A DNA stretch of 64,000 nt from Ardenticatenaceae bacterium (GTDB lineage: Bacteria > Chloroflexota > Anaerolineae > Promineifilales > Promineifilaceae). The notes below the pieces were generated by a model. The model saw only the letters and a list, made by a program, of their open reading frames with translations. It was not told where the DNA came from and searched no databases. A program made the position numbers and the translations under genes. The stretch covers positions 32,104 to 96,103 of the forward strand of contig JACKCD010000021.1 in assembly GCA_020634215.1 (NCBI GenBank), given 5' to 3'. Positions 42,168-50,585 of the stretch are shown in pieces. Within the stretch, counting starts at the first letter, position 1, and each line of letters begins with the position of its first letter.

Positions 42168-44843
42168 CTATGCCCCATTCACATAACGCGGAATAATCAC
42201 CCGCTTCTTGTCCAGCGTCACCGGCTCGCGGCTCACCACCGTGCCATCGGGCAGGTAGTAGCCAACGGTGAGGGTGTAGGCATCGGGGGAGTCGGCGAAG
42301 ATAGGGAACTGGATTTGCTGGTCAGTGGGGGCGGTGAAGATGAGCGTGTCGGCAAAGTCAATGCCGTGCGCCGGGTCTTCGTAATCAAAGGCCACTTCCA
42401 CCACGGGAGTCGCGCCAAAGTCCACCAGTTTGGGAATAAAGGTGCAGTTGATTTCGGGCACCAGCAGGCGCGGGATGATGAGCGCCGTTTCGTCGCTGGT
42501 TTGCTGTGGCAGGGTGATGGAACGGCCGTCTGCGGTGTGGTAGGTAATCTCATAGCTGTACTCGTTGCGCGTCGCCGCCGCCAGCGGGAAGCTCCAGCTT
42601 GCCTGCTGCCCGCTGGTGAAGGTGAATGTTTCCACCTTATGGATGTTGCCCACCGCGTCGTGGTAGCGCAGCGTGCATTCCACCACCGGCGTAACGGCAA
42701 AGTCGAGCAGGTTGGGCAGCAAATTCACCCGCAGGTGCGGCACTTCCTCCACCACAATCGGGATCGCCTGGTCGCCGTCGGCGTTGATCCAAGGGGTTTC
42801 GGTGAACGTGCCGTTTTTGAAGGTGGTCAGCACGCGGTATTGGAAGTGACGGAAGGTGGTGTCTTGCAGCACCACCGCCCAGGCGCGGAACTCGTTGGCC
42901 GCTTTCAGCAGCAGCGCTTCGTCGGCGTTGTAGCCGGTGGTCGGGTCTTGGTAGCGCAGGCTGATGACCGATTGCACGACGTTGTCCCAGCTTCCGGCCG
43001 GCACCAGCCGCACGTCCAGCTTGTCATAAAGCGGCGCATTGATGAGCAACTGCCGGTTGAGTGTATCCTGCCATTCACCCTCAATCATCTGCCCATCCTT
43101 GAGGAAGAAGCGGGTGCGATACTGGACGGGGCGATCCCACTCGGTGTAGATGTAGCGGCTGTAGTTTTGCTGCTTCTGCCCGTCGGCCAGCACATAGGTC
43201 ATCGCCTCTTCATCCACACCAGAGCCGGGGTCGCGGTAGCTGATTTCCACCTGCACTTGCTCGACGGTGTGGGCAAAGTCAATGTTGCCCGCCAGCAGGT
43301 TGATGGCGATTTTGCCAGGGTCGGCGACGGTCAGATTGAGATGCGGGCTGGTTTCGCGGAACCAGCGGCTGAAGCGGTCGGGTTCGCGGCCGTGGAAGGC
43401 GACGCGCCAGCGGTATTGGTATTCCCGCTTGCTGCCAATGAGGCTGGGATCCCAAGAGCCGGTGGTGTTGGCCTTCGTAAAAGTGAAGGTTTGGACCTTT
43501 TCCACCAGTTGGTTGTTTTCGTCACGGCCACTGTACTGCACTTGGCACTCGACAAAGGCTATCGGTTCGTTGTCCCAATCGGCGTAGGCAGTGACGTTGA
43601 GGCCGAGGGTTTTGAAGAAGTCGTCGTCCAAATCCACCACGCGGACGTATTTTTTCATTTCGGCGGCGCTGAGGTCGCTGAAAAACGCCTGCATGGTTCC
43701 CTGCGGGTTGACTTTCCACTCGACGATGGAGGTCATTTCTTCGTCGTAGTTGATGGAGACTTGGCTGTAATCTACTTCGGTTTTGATGTAGTAGATGTCT
43801 TTTTCGCTGTTGACAAAATCGGCCGTTGGGTCATCGGGGTTGGCGGGTGGGGCTTCTTTCTTTTGGAAGAAGCTGTCCTTAATCATATCCTGCACCAGCT
43901 TCATCGCCGTGGCGCGGATTTGCTGCACAAAGTCGTCTTCGAGCGAGAGGGTGCCGGTGTCGAAGCGGACTTTAATCAGCCCGGCATCAATCGCCATGCC
44001 AAGCTGGGTTTCGTAATGGCTCATGTCGTCTTCGCTGCAATCGTGGCCGTCGTAGTCGTGGTCAACCTCTTTCAGGGCGGCGTGGAGGCTGCGGCTGTCG
44101 GCTTCGATCATCAGCCGGACGGGGGGAATCCGCGCCCAGAATTTGAGTTCGTAAACGACCTGGATGGGGGTGAGGTCGGTGGCGCCGCTGCCATCAGGGT
44201 TGACGAGGGTGCGTTCCATGAAGGTGGCACCTGCTTCGGTCAGATCCATGTTGACGGCGGCGGTGTTGTTGCCCACCAGCGACAGGGGGCCGTCGGTGAC
44301 GCGGTGGCTGACGAGGGCTTCGCTTTGCGGGGCGGAAACGGAGAATTTGCCATCGGTCCAGGTGGGGTAGTCAATGATAACCTTGGGCGGCTGGTCGCCG
44401 GGAGGGGCTTCGGGTACGTCAATGGGCAGACCGAGGCGCACATCATCAACGGAGAGGGATTTTTCGCTCTTACCGGGGTGATGGCTCCAAACGCGGTAGC
44501 CGCGCACGTCTTTGCCTGCGTTTTCGGCCAGCGATTTGAGGATATTCCAATCCTGATCAACGCGCTGCTGCAGCCGCTGTTTGATTTGCGCCAGGTTGCC
44601 GTCGGGGATGGAGAGGGCCACGTCGAAGGCAAGATAGCCGCCGCCGCGTGGCAGGTCGGGGTTTTCTTCGCGGTCCTGGTCGCCAAAGGCGTATTTGATG
44701 AGCAGGAAGACGGGGTTGCCGTTGACATCCTTCCGGATGGAGGGAACGTCGGGGATCAGGTAGAACTTCCAGAACATGGAGTCGTCCTGGTAGGCGGTGA
44801 CGCCAAATTCGGGAAAATATTCGTAGGCTGGTACTTTTAACAT
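42168..44843 (-). CDS. Array paralogue C: large beta-repeat protein, family unknown
   Basis: An 891-residue protein. The N-terminal domain has FYLIPDVPSIRKDVNGNPVF (about 27), GGGYLAFDVALS (about 65) and a Cys-containing HDCSEDDMSHYET region (about 265). The junction VVDLDDDFFKTLGLNV is near 400. Five tandem repeats of about 92 residues follow, one starting EQVQVEISYRDPGSGVDEEA, each with a Y-x-Y-x-x-x-x-x-Y core. A GAGGT lies before the start. The whole gene lacks a full AACGGCCGTT, in contrast to its neighbours. A 911-residue open frame on the opposite strand is its shadow. Confidence 0.78.
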   Translation of the reverse strand: MLKVPAYEYFPEFGVTAYQDDSMFWKFYLIPDVPSIRKDVNGNPVFLLIKYAFGDQDREENPDLPRGGGYLAFDVALSIPDGNLAQIKQRLQQRVDQDWNILKSLAENAGKDVRGYRVWSHHPGKSEKSLSVDDVRLGLPIDVPEAPPGDQPPKVIIDYPTWTDGKFSVSAPQSEALVSHRVTDGPLSLVGNNTAAVNMDLTEAGATFMERTLVNPDGSGATDLTPIQVVYELKFWARIPPVRLMIEADSRSLHAALKEVDHDYDGHDCSEDDMSHYETQLGMAIDAGLIKVRFDTGTLSLEDDFVQQIRATAMKLVQDMIKDSFFQKKEAPPANPDDPTADFVNSEKDIYYIKTEVDYSQVSINYDEEMTSIVEWKVNPQGTMQAFFSDLSAAEMKKYVRVVDLDDDFFKTLGLNVTAYADWDNEPIAFVECQVQYSGRDENNQLVEKVQTFTFTKANTTGSWDPSLIGSKREYQYRWRVAFHGREPDRFSRWFRETSPHLNLTVADPGKIAINLLAGNIDFAHTVEQVQVEISYRDPGSGVDEEAMTYVLADGQKQQNYSRYIYTEWDRPVQYRTRFFLKDGQMIEGEWQDTLNRQLLINAPLYDKLDVRLVPAGSWDNVVQSVISLRYQDPTTGYNADEALLLKAANEFRAWAVVLQDTTFRHFQYRVLTTFKNGTFTETPWINADGDQAIPIVVEEVPHLRVNLLPNLLDFAVTPVVECTLRYHDAVGNIHKVETFTFTSGQQASWSFPLAAATRNEYSYEITYHTADGRSITLPQQTSDETALIIPRLLVPEINCTFIPKLVDFGATPVVEVAFDYEDPAHGIDFADTLIFTAPTDQQIQFPIFADSPDAYTLTVGYYLPDGTVVSREPVTLDKKRVIIPRYVNGA

Positions 44844-44889
44844 GTTTTTTTACCTCGCTTAAAGCATCCTGTAATTTTTGGCGATTGGT

Positions 44890-44945
44890 TGATTGGAGAT
44901 TGGAGATTGATGAAGGTCTCCAATCTCTAATCTCCAATCTCTAAT
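44890..44945. repeat. R1 hairpin repeat in the array
   Basis: GATTGGAGATTGGAGATTG arms with CTCCAATCTCTAATCTCC, ending 3 bp before the stop codon of paralogue D. Confidence 0.8.
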
Positions 44946-44948
44946 TTC

Positions 44949-47537
44949 TTATTGGTATCTTGGAATGATGACACGCGGCATGGGCTGCACCTGGGTGGAC
45001 TGGCGGTGTTCTTGGCCGTCGGCGGTGTAGTAGGTGAGGGTGTAGCTGAAATGTTTGCGGTTGGTGTCTTTGACGGGGATGACCCAGGTTTGGCTGTTAA
45101 CGGCCGTAAATGTCACCGCCCCCACATGATGAACATTGTTCACCTCATCCAGATAGTCCAGATCGACCACCACGATGGGGGTGGCCGTGAAGTCCACCAA
45201 CTGCGCCATCAGCGTGACCGTCAGGTTGCCGGCTTCCGGGGGACGGTAGGGGGGCAAAATAACGGCCGTATCTTGCTCCATCATTTCCGGCAGCAGCACC
45301 GGGCCATTGCTGTTGGGGTAGTGGGTAATCTGGTAACGGTATTGCACCGGGGCAGCATCGGGGGTGGCGACGCGCCATGTTTGTGCCTCCTTGCTGCGAA
45401 AAACAAAGGTTTCGCTGGCCTGCACCCCGGCGGCGGCGTAGTTGAGGGTGATTTCGGTGATGGGTGAAGCGGCAAAGTCGAGCCGGTCGGGGAACAACTG
45501 CACCTTGAGGCCGGGCTGGGCTTTGATTTCGACGGGGATGGTGGCTTCGCCTTCGCTGTGGAGCCAGGGGGTTTGGGAAAAACGGCCGTTTTTAAAACTC
45601 GCCGACACCCGATAGCTGTAGCGCGTGTTGGTCTTGTCGCGCAGCACCACCTGCCAGGTGCGGAACTCATCGCGGCTCTTCAAGATCAAGCTTTCCTCTA
45701 CCGTGTACTGGTTGGCAAAATCCTGGTAGCGCAAATCCACCACCGCCTGCGTTAGCTCCTCCCAGCCGTCGCCCGTGGGCAGCAGCCGCACCCGCAGCAG
45801 GTCGGTAAACGGCTGGTTGATGAGCAACTGCTGGTTGACCGTGGTCTGCCACGCCTCATCCTCAATCACCTCGCCCGACTTCATGACAAAGCGGCGTTTG
45901 TACTGCACCGGTTGGGTGGGAAAGGTGTAGATGAGCCGTTCGTAGCTGGCCTCGCGGCGGGTGGCGTTGAGCGAAACGGTTTGTTCCTGCCGCGCTACGC
46001 CAGCGGCCACGTCTTGATAAGCCAGCGTCACCTGCACATTTTCCACCAGTTGGTCAAAGTCAATATGCCCTGCCTGCACCGCCAGCCGCACCCGGCCGGG
46101 GGTGGGAATGGAGATGTTGAGGTCGGGGGATCTGCTGCTCACCCATTCGGTGTACGGGCCGAAGCCGTGGTCGCGGAAGCTAACGCGGTAGCGGTAGTCG
46201 TAGTCGCGGGCATCGCCAATCAGGCTGGGGTTCCATGTCTGCGGCTCGATGCTGGTGAAGGTAAAGGTTTGGTTCTTTGCCTGCTGGTCGCCGTTTTCAT
46301 CCACCCCTTTGTAGCGCACATCCACCTCCACTAAATCCAACGCCGCGTCGCCATAGTCGGCAATGGCGCGGACTTCCAGCCCCAGGTGTTGGAAAAAGTC
46401 ATCGTCGAGGTCAACGGTGCGGACGTATTGCTTAAGCTGGTCGCCCGTTAGCCCGCGAAAGAAGGTAGAAAGGGTGGCCTGGGGATGCACCGGCCATTCC
46501 ACGACGCTGCTTTGCTCTAGGTGCAGTTCAATGGACATCGTGGCCGAGTCGTACTGCTGCAAATAGAACTTTTTGTCGCTGGTGCTTTTGCCGGTGGCGG
46601 TGTTGGCTAAAGCCCCGTCATCGGTGCCGGGACCTTCGCCCAGCGGCGGCTGGTCGGTAAAAAAGCTGGATTCGATCATCTGCTGGACTATATCGAGAGC
46701 GTATTCGCGCAGCGATTCAATGGTGTCTTCGCTGAGTGAGCCAGAGCCGTTGTCAATTTGCACGTCAATCAGCCCGGCCATGTGGGCGGTGCGGGTGTCA
46801 ATGTCGGTGTAGGCGAAGTCGTAGGTGGTGCAGTGGTCGGTGCCTTCGCCGTCCATGATTTTGCGAACGTGTTCATGGATTTTTTCCGAGTTGACGCTGA
46901 TGTGGATGCTGGCTTTGGGCAGCCGCGCCCAGAAGGAGAGGTCGTATTTGACCTGCACGGGGGTGAGATCGCTGCCCGTGTGGCCGTCGTCGCCGACCAG
47001 CACGCGCTGCATAAAGGTGGCCCCTTCGTGGGTGAGATCCATGCTGAAGACGGCGATGTTGCCAGAGAGCAGGGAGGGTGCGCCGCTGGCGACGCGGTGG
47101 CTGACGAGCATTTCCGACTGCGGTGCGTCCATAGAGACGGCGCCGGCCGTCCAGGTGGGGGTGCCAAATTCGACGGTGGGGGGTTCGGTGGTGTTGGCAA
47201 CGCCGGGCAACGCTTTTTCGGCGGCAGTGCCGTTTTGCAGCCGCGTCCATTCCTGGTTTACCCACTCCTGTAGCTCGGTGCGGACGGTTTCCAGCACGGG
47301 GGCGGGAACGTCGAACTGGATGTCAAAGTTGAGATAGCCGCCGCCGGGGGGCAGCTTGGGGTTGCTTTCCCGATCCTGGTCGGAGAAGGCGTATTTTGCC
47401 ATGAAGAAGACGGGGTTGCCGTTTTTGTCAAGACGAACGCTGGGGTAGGCGTAGATGGGGTAGAATTTGTACCATAGTGCGTCGTCGCGGAAGAGGGTGG
47501 TGTCGGCAATGGTGCGGAAGGCGGGGACTGTTAGCAT
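44949..47537 (-). CDS. Array paralogue D: large beta-repeat protein, family unknown
   Basis: An 862-residue protein, the closest relative of paralogue C in this array. Landmarks: FYPIYAYPSVRLDKNGNPVF (about 28), GGGYLNFDIQFDV (about 67), DLTHEGATFMQRVLVG (about 165), VDLDDDFFQHLGL (about 385), then five beta repeats ending in SYTLTYYTADG. GGAG 9 nt before the ATG supports the start. No signal peptide. Residue pattern and size match C throughout, so the pair probably arose by tandem duplication. Confidence 0.78.
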   Translation of the reverse strand: MLTVPAFRTIADTTLFRDDALWYKFYPIYAYPSVRLDKNGNPVFFMAKYAFSDQDRESNPKLPPGGGYLNFDIQFDVPAPVLETVRTELQEWVNQEWTRLQNGTAAEKALPGVANTTEPPTVEFGTPTWTAGAVSMDAPQSEMLVSHRVASGAPSLLSGNIAVFSMDLTHEGATFMQRVLVGDDGHTGSDLTPVQVKYDLSFWARLPKASIHISVNSEKIHEHVRKIMDGEGTDHCTTYDFAYTDIDTRTAHMAGLIDVQIDNGSGSLSEDTIESLREYALDIVQQMIESSFFTDQPPLGEGPGTDDGALANTATGKSTSDKKFYLQQYDSATMSIELHLEQSSVVEWPVHPQATLSTFFRGLTGDQLKQYVRTVDLDDDFFQHLGLEVRAIADYGDAALDLVEVDVRYKGVDENGDQQAKNQTFTFTSIEPQTWNPSLIGDARDYDYRYRVSFRDHGFGPYTEWVSSRSPDLNISIPTPGRVRLAVQAGHIDFDQLVENVQVTLAYQDVAAGVARQEQTVSLNATRREASYERLIYTFPTQPVQYKRRFVMKSGEVIEDEAWQTTVNQQLLINQPFTDLLRVRLLPTGDGWEELTQAVVDLRYQDFANQYTVEESLILKSRDEFRTWQVVLRDKTNTRYSYRVSASFKNGRFSQTPWLHSEGEATIPVEIKAQPGLKVQLFPDRLDFAASPITEITLNYAAAGVQASETFVFRSKEAQTWRVATPDAAPVQYRYQITHYPNSNGPVLLPEMMEQDTAVILPPYRPPEAGNLTVTLMAQLVDFTATPIVVVDLDYLDEVNNVHHVGAVTFTAVNSQTWVIPVKDTNRKHFSYTLTYYTADGQEHRQSTQVQPMPRVIIPRYQ

Positions 47538-47560
47538 AGGGTTTGTACTCCGTTTTTTCG

Positions 47561-47641
47561 GTAATCAGTTATCAGTTATCAGTGGGTCTACTGATTACCG
47601 ATTACTGATTACCGATTACTGATTACCGATTACTGATTACT
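47561..47641. repeat. R3 hairpin repeat, copy 3 (supplies a stop codon)
   Basis: GGTAATCAGTTATCAG words and CTGATTACCGATTACTG words. The stop codon of the short array gene (47637-47639) lies inside the right arm. Confidence 0.85.
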
Positions 47642-48482
47642 GGTTTACCAATAAGGATTCCTGTACGGTGGACGGGGAAACGGCCGTTCCTCGCGTCCGA
47701 ATGACACGCATGGCACGCAGGGGTATGGTGTGGTGGAGCGGCCAGGTGAGCGTCCAATCAATGGAGCCAGGGGTGAACTGTTCGATGGCGGCGGCGGGGG
47801 CGGCCAGGCTGGTGCGGGCGGCGGTAGCCAGACGGCTGGCCCATTCCAGCAGGGCTTGATCGCGCAGCTCGCTGAGGGCGTTGAGGGTCACGTCGCTGGC
47901 ATCCACCAGCAGGGTCAGCAGTTGGCGGCGCAGCAGTTCGCGCAGGGTGGGCAGCAGCACATCGGCCAGGGTGGTGGCCCAACTGACGCGGCTGCCAGTG
48001 GGAATTTGGCCGATGAGATCGGCTACGAGGTCGGGGGCGGTGGCGTGGCCGCGCACCCCTGCGCCCGTCAACTGGGCCTGTGCCGTGAGTTCGGCGGCGA
48101 TGACGATGGGCTGCCCCATCATAGCGGCGGGGAGTTCGCCGCCCAAAACGACGTTGTGGCTGCCGTAGCCAGCGGTGCGGCCGTGGGCGATCATGCGGAC
48201 GCGCCCATTGTGCTGCCCCCAGGCGAAGACGGGGCTGACGTTCCAGGGGACGGGGTGAAGGTAGCCACCGAGCCGCTGCCCGGCGGTCTGTAGCTGCTGT
48301 GGATCGGCCCCAAAGCGAATGTCACTGACCAGGTAGGCGGCGGCGGTGGGGGTGGACAGCCAGCGAACGGCCGTATTGCTGTTGTCGGGTGCCGGTGCGT
48401 CGAGGTAGAAACGGTTTTTGTCGGTGGTGTCGCGGTAAACGGCCGTTTGTTGGTGGGTGCAGAAGGCGGGTAGGGTTAACAT
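47637..48482 (-). CDS. Array gene with a partial family N-terminal domain, no repeats
   Basis: A 281-residue protein starting MLTLPAFCTHQQTAVYRD, then NRFYLDAPAPDNSN, which parallels the start of paralogue D (MLTVPAFRT...FYPIY). The rest is helix-rich and alanine-rich and the beta repeats are absent. It is probably a degenerate or simplified member that keeps only part of the N-terminal domain. AAGGAG 6 nt before the ATG supports the start. Its last codon and stop lie in repeat R3. Confidence 0.6.
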   Translation of the reverse strand: MLTLPAFCTHQQTAVYRDTTDKNRFYLDAPAPDNSNTAVRWLSTPTAAAYLVSDIRFGADPQQLQTAGQRLGGYLHPVPWNVSPVFAWGQHNGRVRMIAHGRTAGYGSHNVVLGGELPAAMMGQPIVIAAELTAQAQLTGAGVRGHATAPDLVADLIGQIPTGSRVSWATTLADVLLPTLRELLRRQLLTLLVDASDVTLNALSELRDQALLEWASRLATAARTSLAAPAAAIEQFTPGSIDWTLTWPLHHTIPLRAMRVIRTRGTAVSPSTVQESLLVNQ

Positions 48483-48499
48483 GGTCTCTCCTTGTTGCG

Positions 48500-48573
48500 G
48501 TAATCGGTAATCAGTAATCAGTAATCGGTAATCGGTGGGACTACTGATAACTGATAACTGATTACTGATTACA
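48500..48573. repeat. R3 hairpin repeat, copy 4 (supplies a stop codon)
   Basis: GTAATCGGTAATCAG words with CTGATTACTGATTAC. The stop codon of paralogue E (48569-48571) is in the final GATTAC word. Confidence 0.8.
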
Positions 48574-50476
48574 AATTCAGAACCAACTCCTCACTCTCCA
48601 CCCACTCCCCCACCACCAGCGGCAGGGTGTTGCCATCGGAGTCGGTGGGGACGGTGTGGAGGCGGTAGCGGTAGCGGACGGGTTGGAACAGGGTGCGGCG
48701 GAAAAATGACCAGGTGCGGGGCTGGTTGGGTTCGAGGGTGTAGAAAACGGTGTTGTCATCATCCAGTTTTGCCAGTTCGATGCCGAGAAAGGCGTGGTTG
48801 TCTGCGCCGCGCTGGATGGTGATGATGTCGGGCTGTTTGGGTTCGAGGTCGTAGGTGGTGAGGGTGACGGGTTTGGCGGGTGTCGTAGAGACGCAAAATT
48901 TTGCGTCTCTACCAGACCCATCCCCAACGTAGACGTGAAATTTTGCGTCTGTACCGCCATCATGACCGGGTAGGGCGATGGCGGTGGTGGGGGAAACGGC
49001 CGTTAATGCCGCCTTTGCCACTGGTTCCAATTCCCCTTCCTGCCACAATGTCAGGTTGAGTTGGGGCGTGTGGGTGAAAACCATGCCCTCGGCCGCCACC
49101 TGCACAAATTCCATCCCCGCCAGTTCTCGGTCAATTGCCACCACCAATCCTGTTACAGGAACAAAATCGCGTCGCCAAACGGCCGACCAACCCACGCCGC
49201 CCTTGGGTGCCAGCGTCGCCGTCAGCCGTGCCGCCAGTTCCAGCGGGGTGGTCAGGGCGGGATAGGTGAAGGTGAATGATTGGACGGATTGCCTGCCGTC
49301 AAAGGTGAAGCTGCGGTACTGCGGCACGCCCGTCAGACCGGGGTAGCGCACGTCCACCTGCACCTGGCGCAAAAAGGCGGGGTCGAAGGGGAGGCTGTTG
49401 ACGAGGTGGACGGCGGCCGGGGCAAACGGGCTGAGTGCGCCCACCACGGGAAACAGCTTTTGCCGCTGCGCCGGGTCGGTGAGCGATTGGTATAGCTCGC
49501 TGGCAGACCAGGTGAGAGTGTGCGTTACGGTCGTCAGGCGCGGTAGGCGCAAATCCCAGCTGTAGGTGGGGGAGAAGGAAGAGATAGGACGCAGATTTAA
49601 CTGATGAACCTGATTTTTTATTTGGGGGTTTGTCATACCCGCGAAAGCGGGTATCCATACGCCACCCAACTGGATTCCCGCGTTCGCGGGAATGACATCT
49701 GTATCAATACGATCAGGTAAATCAGTTGTATCAGGAAAATCAGCGTCCCATTCTTCTTCTTCAAACCAGTCCTCAAGGGCGTGGTGGGCGAGTTCGGTGA
49801 GGAGAGTTTCGCGCAGTTCTATGGATGGGGCGGCTTCGCCAGCGAGCGATTCCCAGCTGATGACGGCAGTGGGCAGGGAGAGGAAGGCGGCGACGACTTC
49901 GGCGACGGGGTGGGGTTCGCTGCCGAGGGTGGCGTGGAGGGCTTCCCACAGCGGGGTGGTTTGGGCGGTAGCAAGCCAGGGCAGGGGTTCGGTGAGGGCG
50001 CGGTAGCCGAGGCTGAGTTCGATTTCGACAACGCCGGCACCGTCTTCGAGCATGGCTTGCAAAAGCTGGCTTTCGTGAGGGGTGAGCGGTTTGCTGGCGA
50101 CCAGCGGGTTCAGGCTGGCGAGTGGCTGCCAGTCGCTGGTTTCATCTGCGTCCCCTTCCAGCCAACTGCGGAGGCGGAGGCGGAAGTGGGCGGTGTGGAG
50201 GGGGGGGGAAATGGGATGCGGACGAACGGGGACGAACGCGGATGAGGCCGTGATTTCTTCATTTGCTGCGGTTTCCAGCCCTACGCGCAGGAGGCCGCCG
50301 CTGGTGGTGTCGTAGTCGGCGTGGTGGCGCAGGAGGAAGAAGTCGGGTTGCGCTGGGTCGGCTGCCGTTTCGGACACGGTGAGATGGGAGGGCAGGTAGT
50401 AGGTAATCGCGCCGTCCCGATGGTCGTGGAAGGTGGTGAGGCCGTTTTCGGTTAGGGTTGGTGGTAGTTGAAGCAT
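48569..50476 (-). CDS. Array paralogue E, diverged, with in-frame repeat insertions
   Basis: A 635-residue protein beginning MLQLPPTLTENGLTTFHDHRD, with ITYYLPSHLTVS (about 25) as in its relatives and beta-rich repeats in the C-terminal half, e.g. VQVDVRYPGLTGVPQYRSF. Around residues 244-296 an unrelated block reads ...DVIPANAGIQ...WIPAFAGMT..., the translation of palindromic repeats at 49587-49749. Around residues 521-530 AKFHVYVGDGSGRDAKFCV is the translation of the GAGACGCAA palindrome at 48885. The frame is open throughout. ATG 50476 has only a weak AGGT upstream. Confidence 0.68.
   Translation of the reverse strand: MLQLPPTLTENGLTTFHDHRDGAITYYLPSHLTVSETAADPAQPDFFLLRHHADYDTTSGGLLRVGLETAANEEITASSAFVPVRPHPISPPLHTAHFRLRLRSWLEGDADETSDWQPLASLNPLVASKPLTPHESQLLQAMLEDGAGVVEIELSLGYRALTEPLPWLATAQTTPLWEALHATLGSEPHPVAEVVAAFLSLPTAVISWESLAGEAAPSIELRETLLTELAHHALEDWFEEEEWDADFPDTTDLPDRIDTDVIPANAGIQLGGVWIPAFAGMTNPQIKNQVHQLNLRPISSFSPTYSWDLRLPRLTTVTHTLTWSASELYQSLTDPAQRQKLFPVVGALSPFAPAAVHLVNSLPFDPAFLRQVQVDVRYPGLTGVPQYRSFTFDGRQSVQSFTFTYPALTTPLELAARLTATLAPKGGVGWSAVWRRDFVPVTGLVVAIDRELAGMEFVQVAAEGMVFTHTPQLNLTLWQEGELEPVAKAALTAVSPTTAIALPGHDGGTDAKFHVYVGDGSGRDAKFCVSTTPAKPVTLTTYDLEPKQPDIITIQRGADNHAFLGIELAKLDDDNTVFYTLEPNQPRTWSFFRRTLFQPVRYRYRLHTVPTDSDGNTLPLVVGEWVESEELVLNL
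48885..48912. repeat. R5 palindrome inside a coding sequence
   Basis: Perfect palindrome with arms GTAGAGACGCAAAA and TTTTGCGTCTCTAC, followed at 48930-48957 by a diverged half copy. The same core follows the MATE gene at 3632. Confidence 0.85.
49587..49749. repeat. Nested palindromic repeats inside a coding sequence
   Basis: The outer inverted pair is GGACGCAGATTTAACTGAT... / ...ATCAGGAAAATCAGCGTCC; a related pair occurs at 63875-63933. Nested within, at 49632-49696, is another palindrome running from GTCATACCCGCGAAAGCGGG to CCCGCGTTCGCGGGAATGAC. One repeat seems to have inserted into another. Confidence 0.8.
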
Positions 50477-50490
50477 TTGCTCGTCTACCT

Positions 50491-50570
50491 GTCATTTCGA
50501 GGTCTTCCGAGAAATCCCGATGGACTTCATCTGCCAATGGGATTTCTCCTCGAAGACTCGTCGAAATGAC
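50491..50570. repeat. R4 long palindromic repeat, copy 2
   Basis: Same element as 9255-9335, in the opposite orientation. Arms GTCATTTCGAGGTCTTCCGA and TCGAAGACTCGTCGAAATGAC; the centre differs from copy 1. It occupies the gap between paralogue E and the last array gene. Confidence 0.85.
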
Positions 50571-50585
50571 AAGGTTCTTATGTTG

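Noticed and set aside
42105..44840. A 911-residue open frame on the plus strand
   Set aside because: It lies exactly opposite paralogue C, whose protein has clear domain and repeat structure; the plus-strand translation is Val/His/Gly-rich with no family features, a typical shadow of a GC-biased gene.
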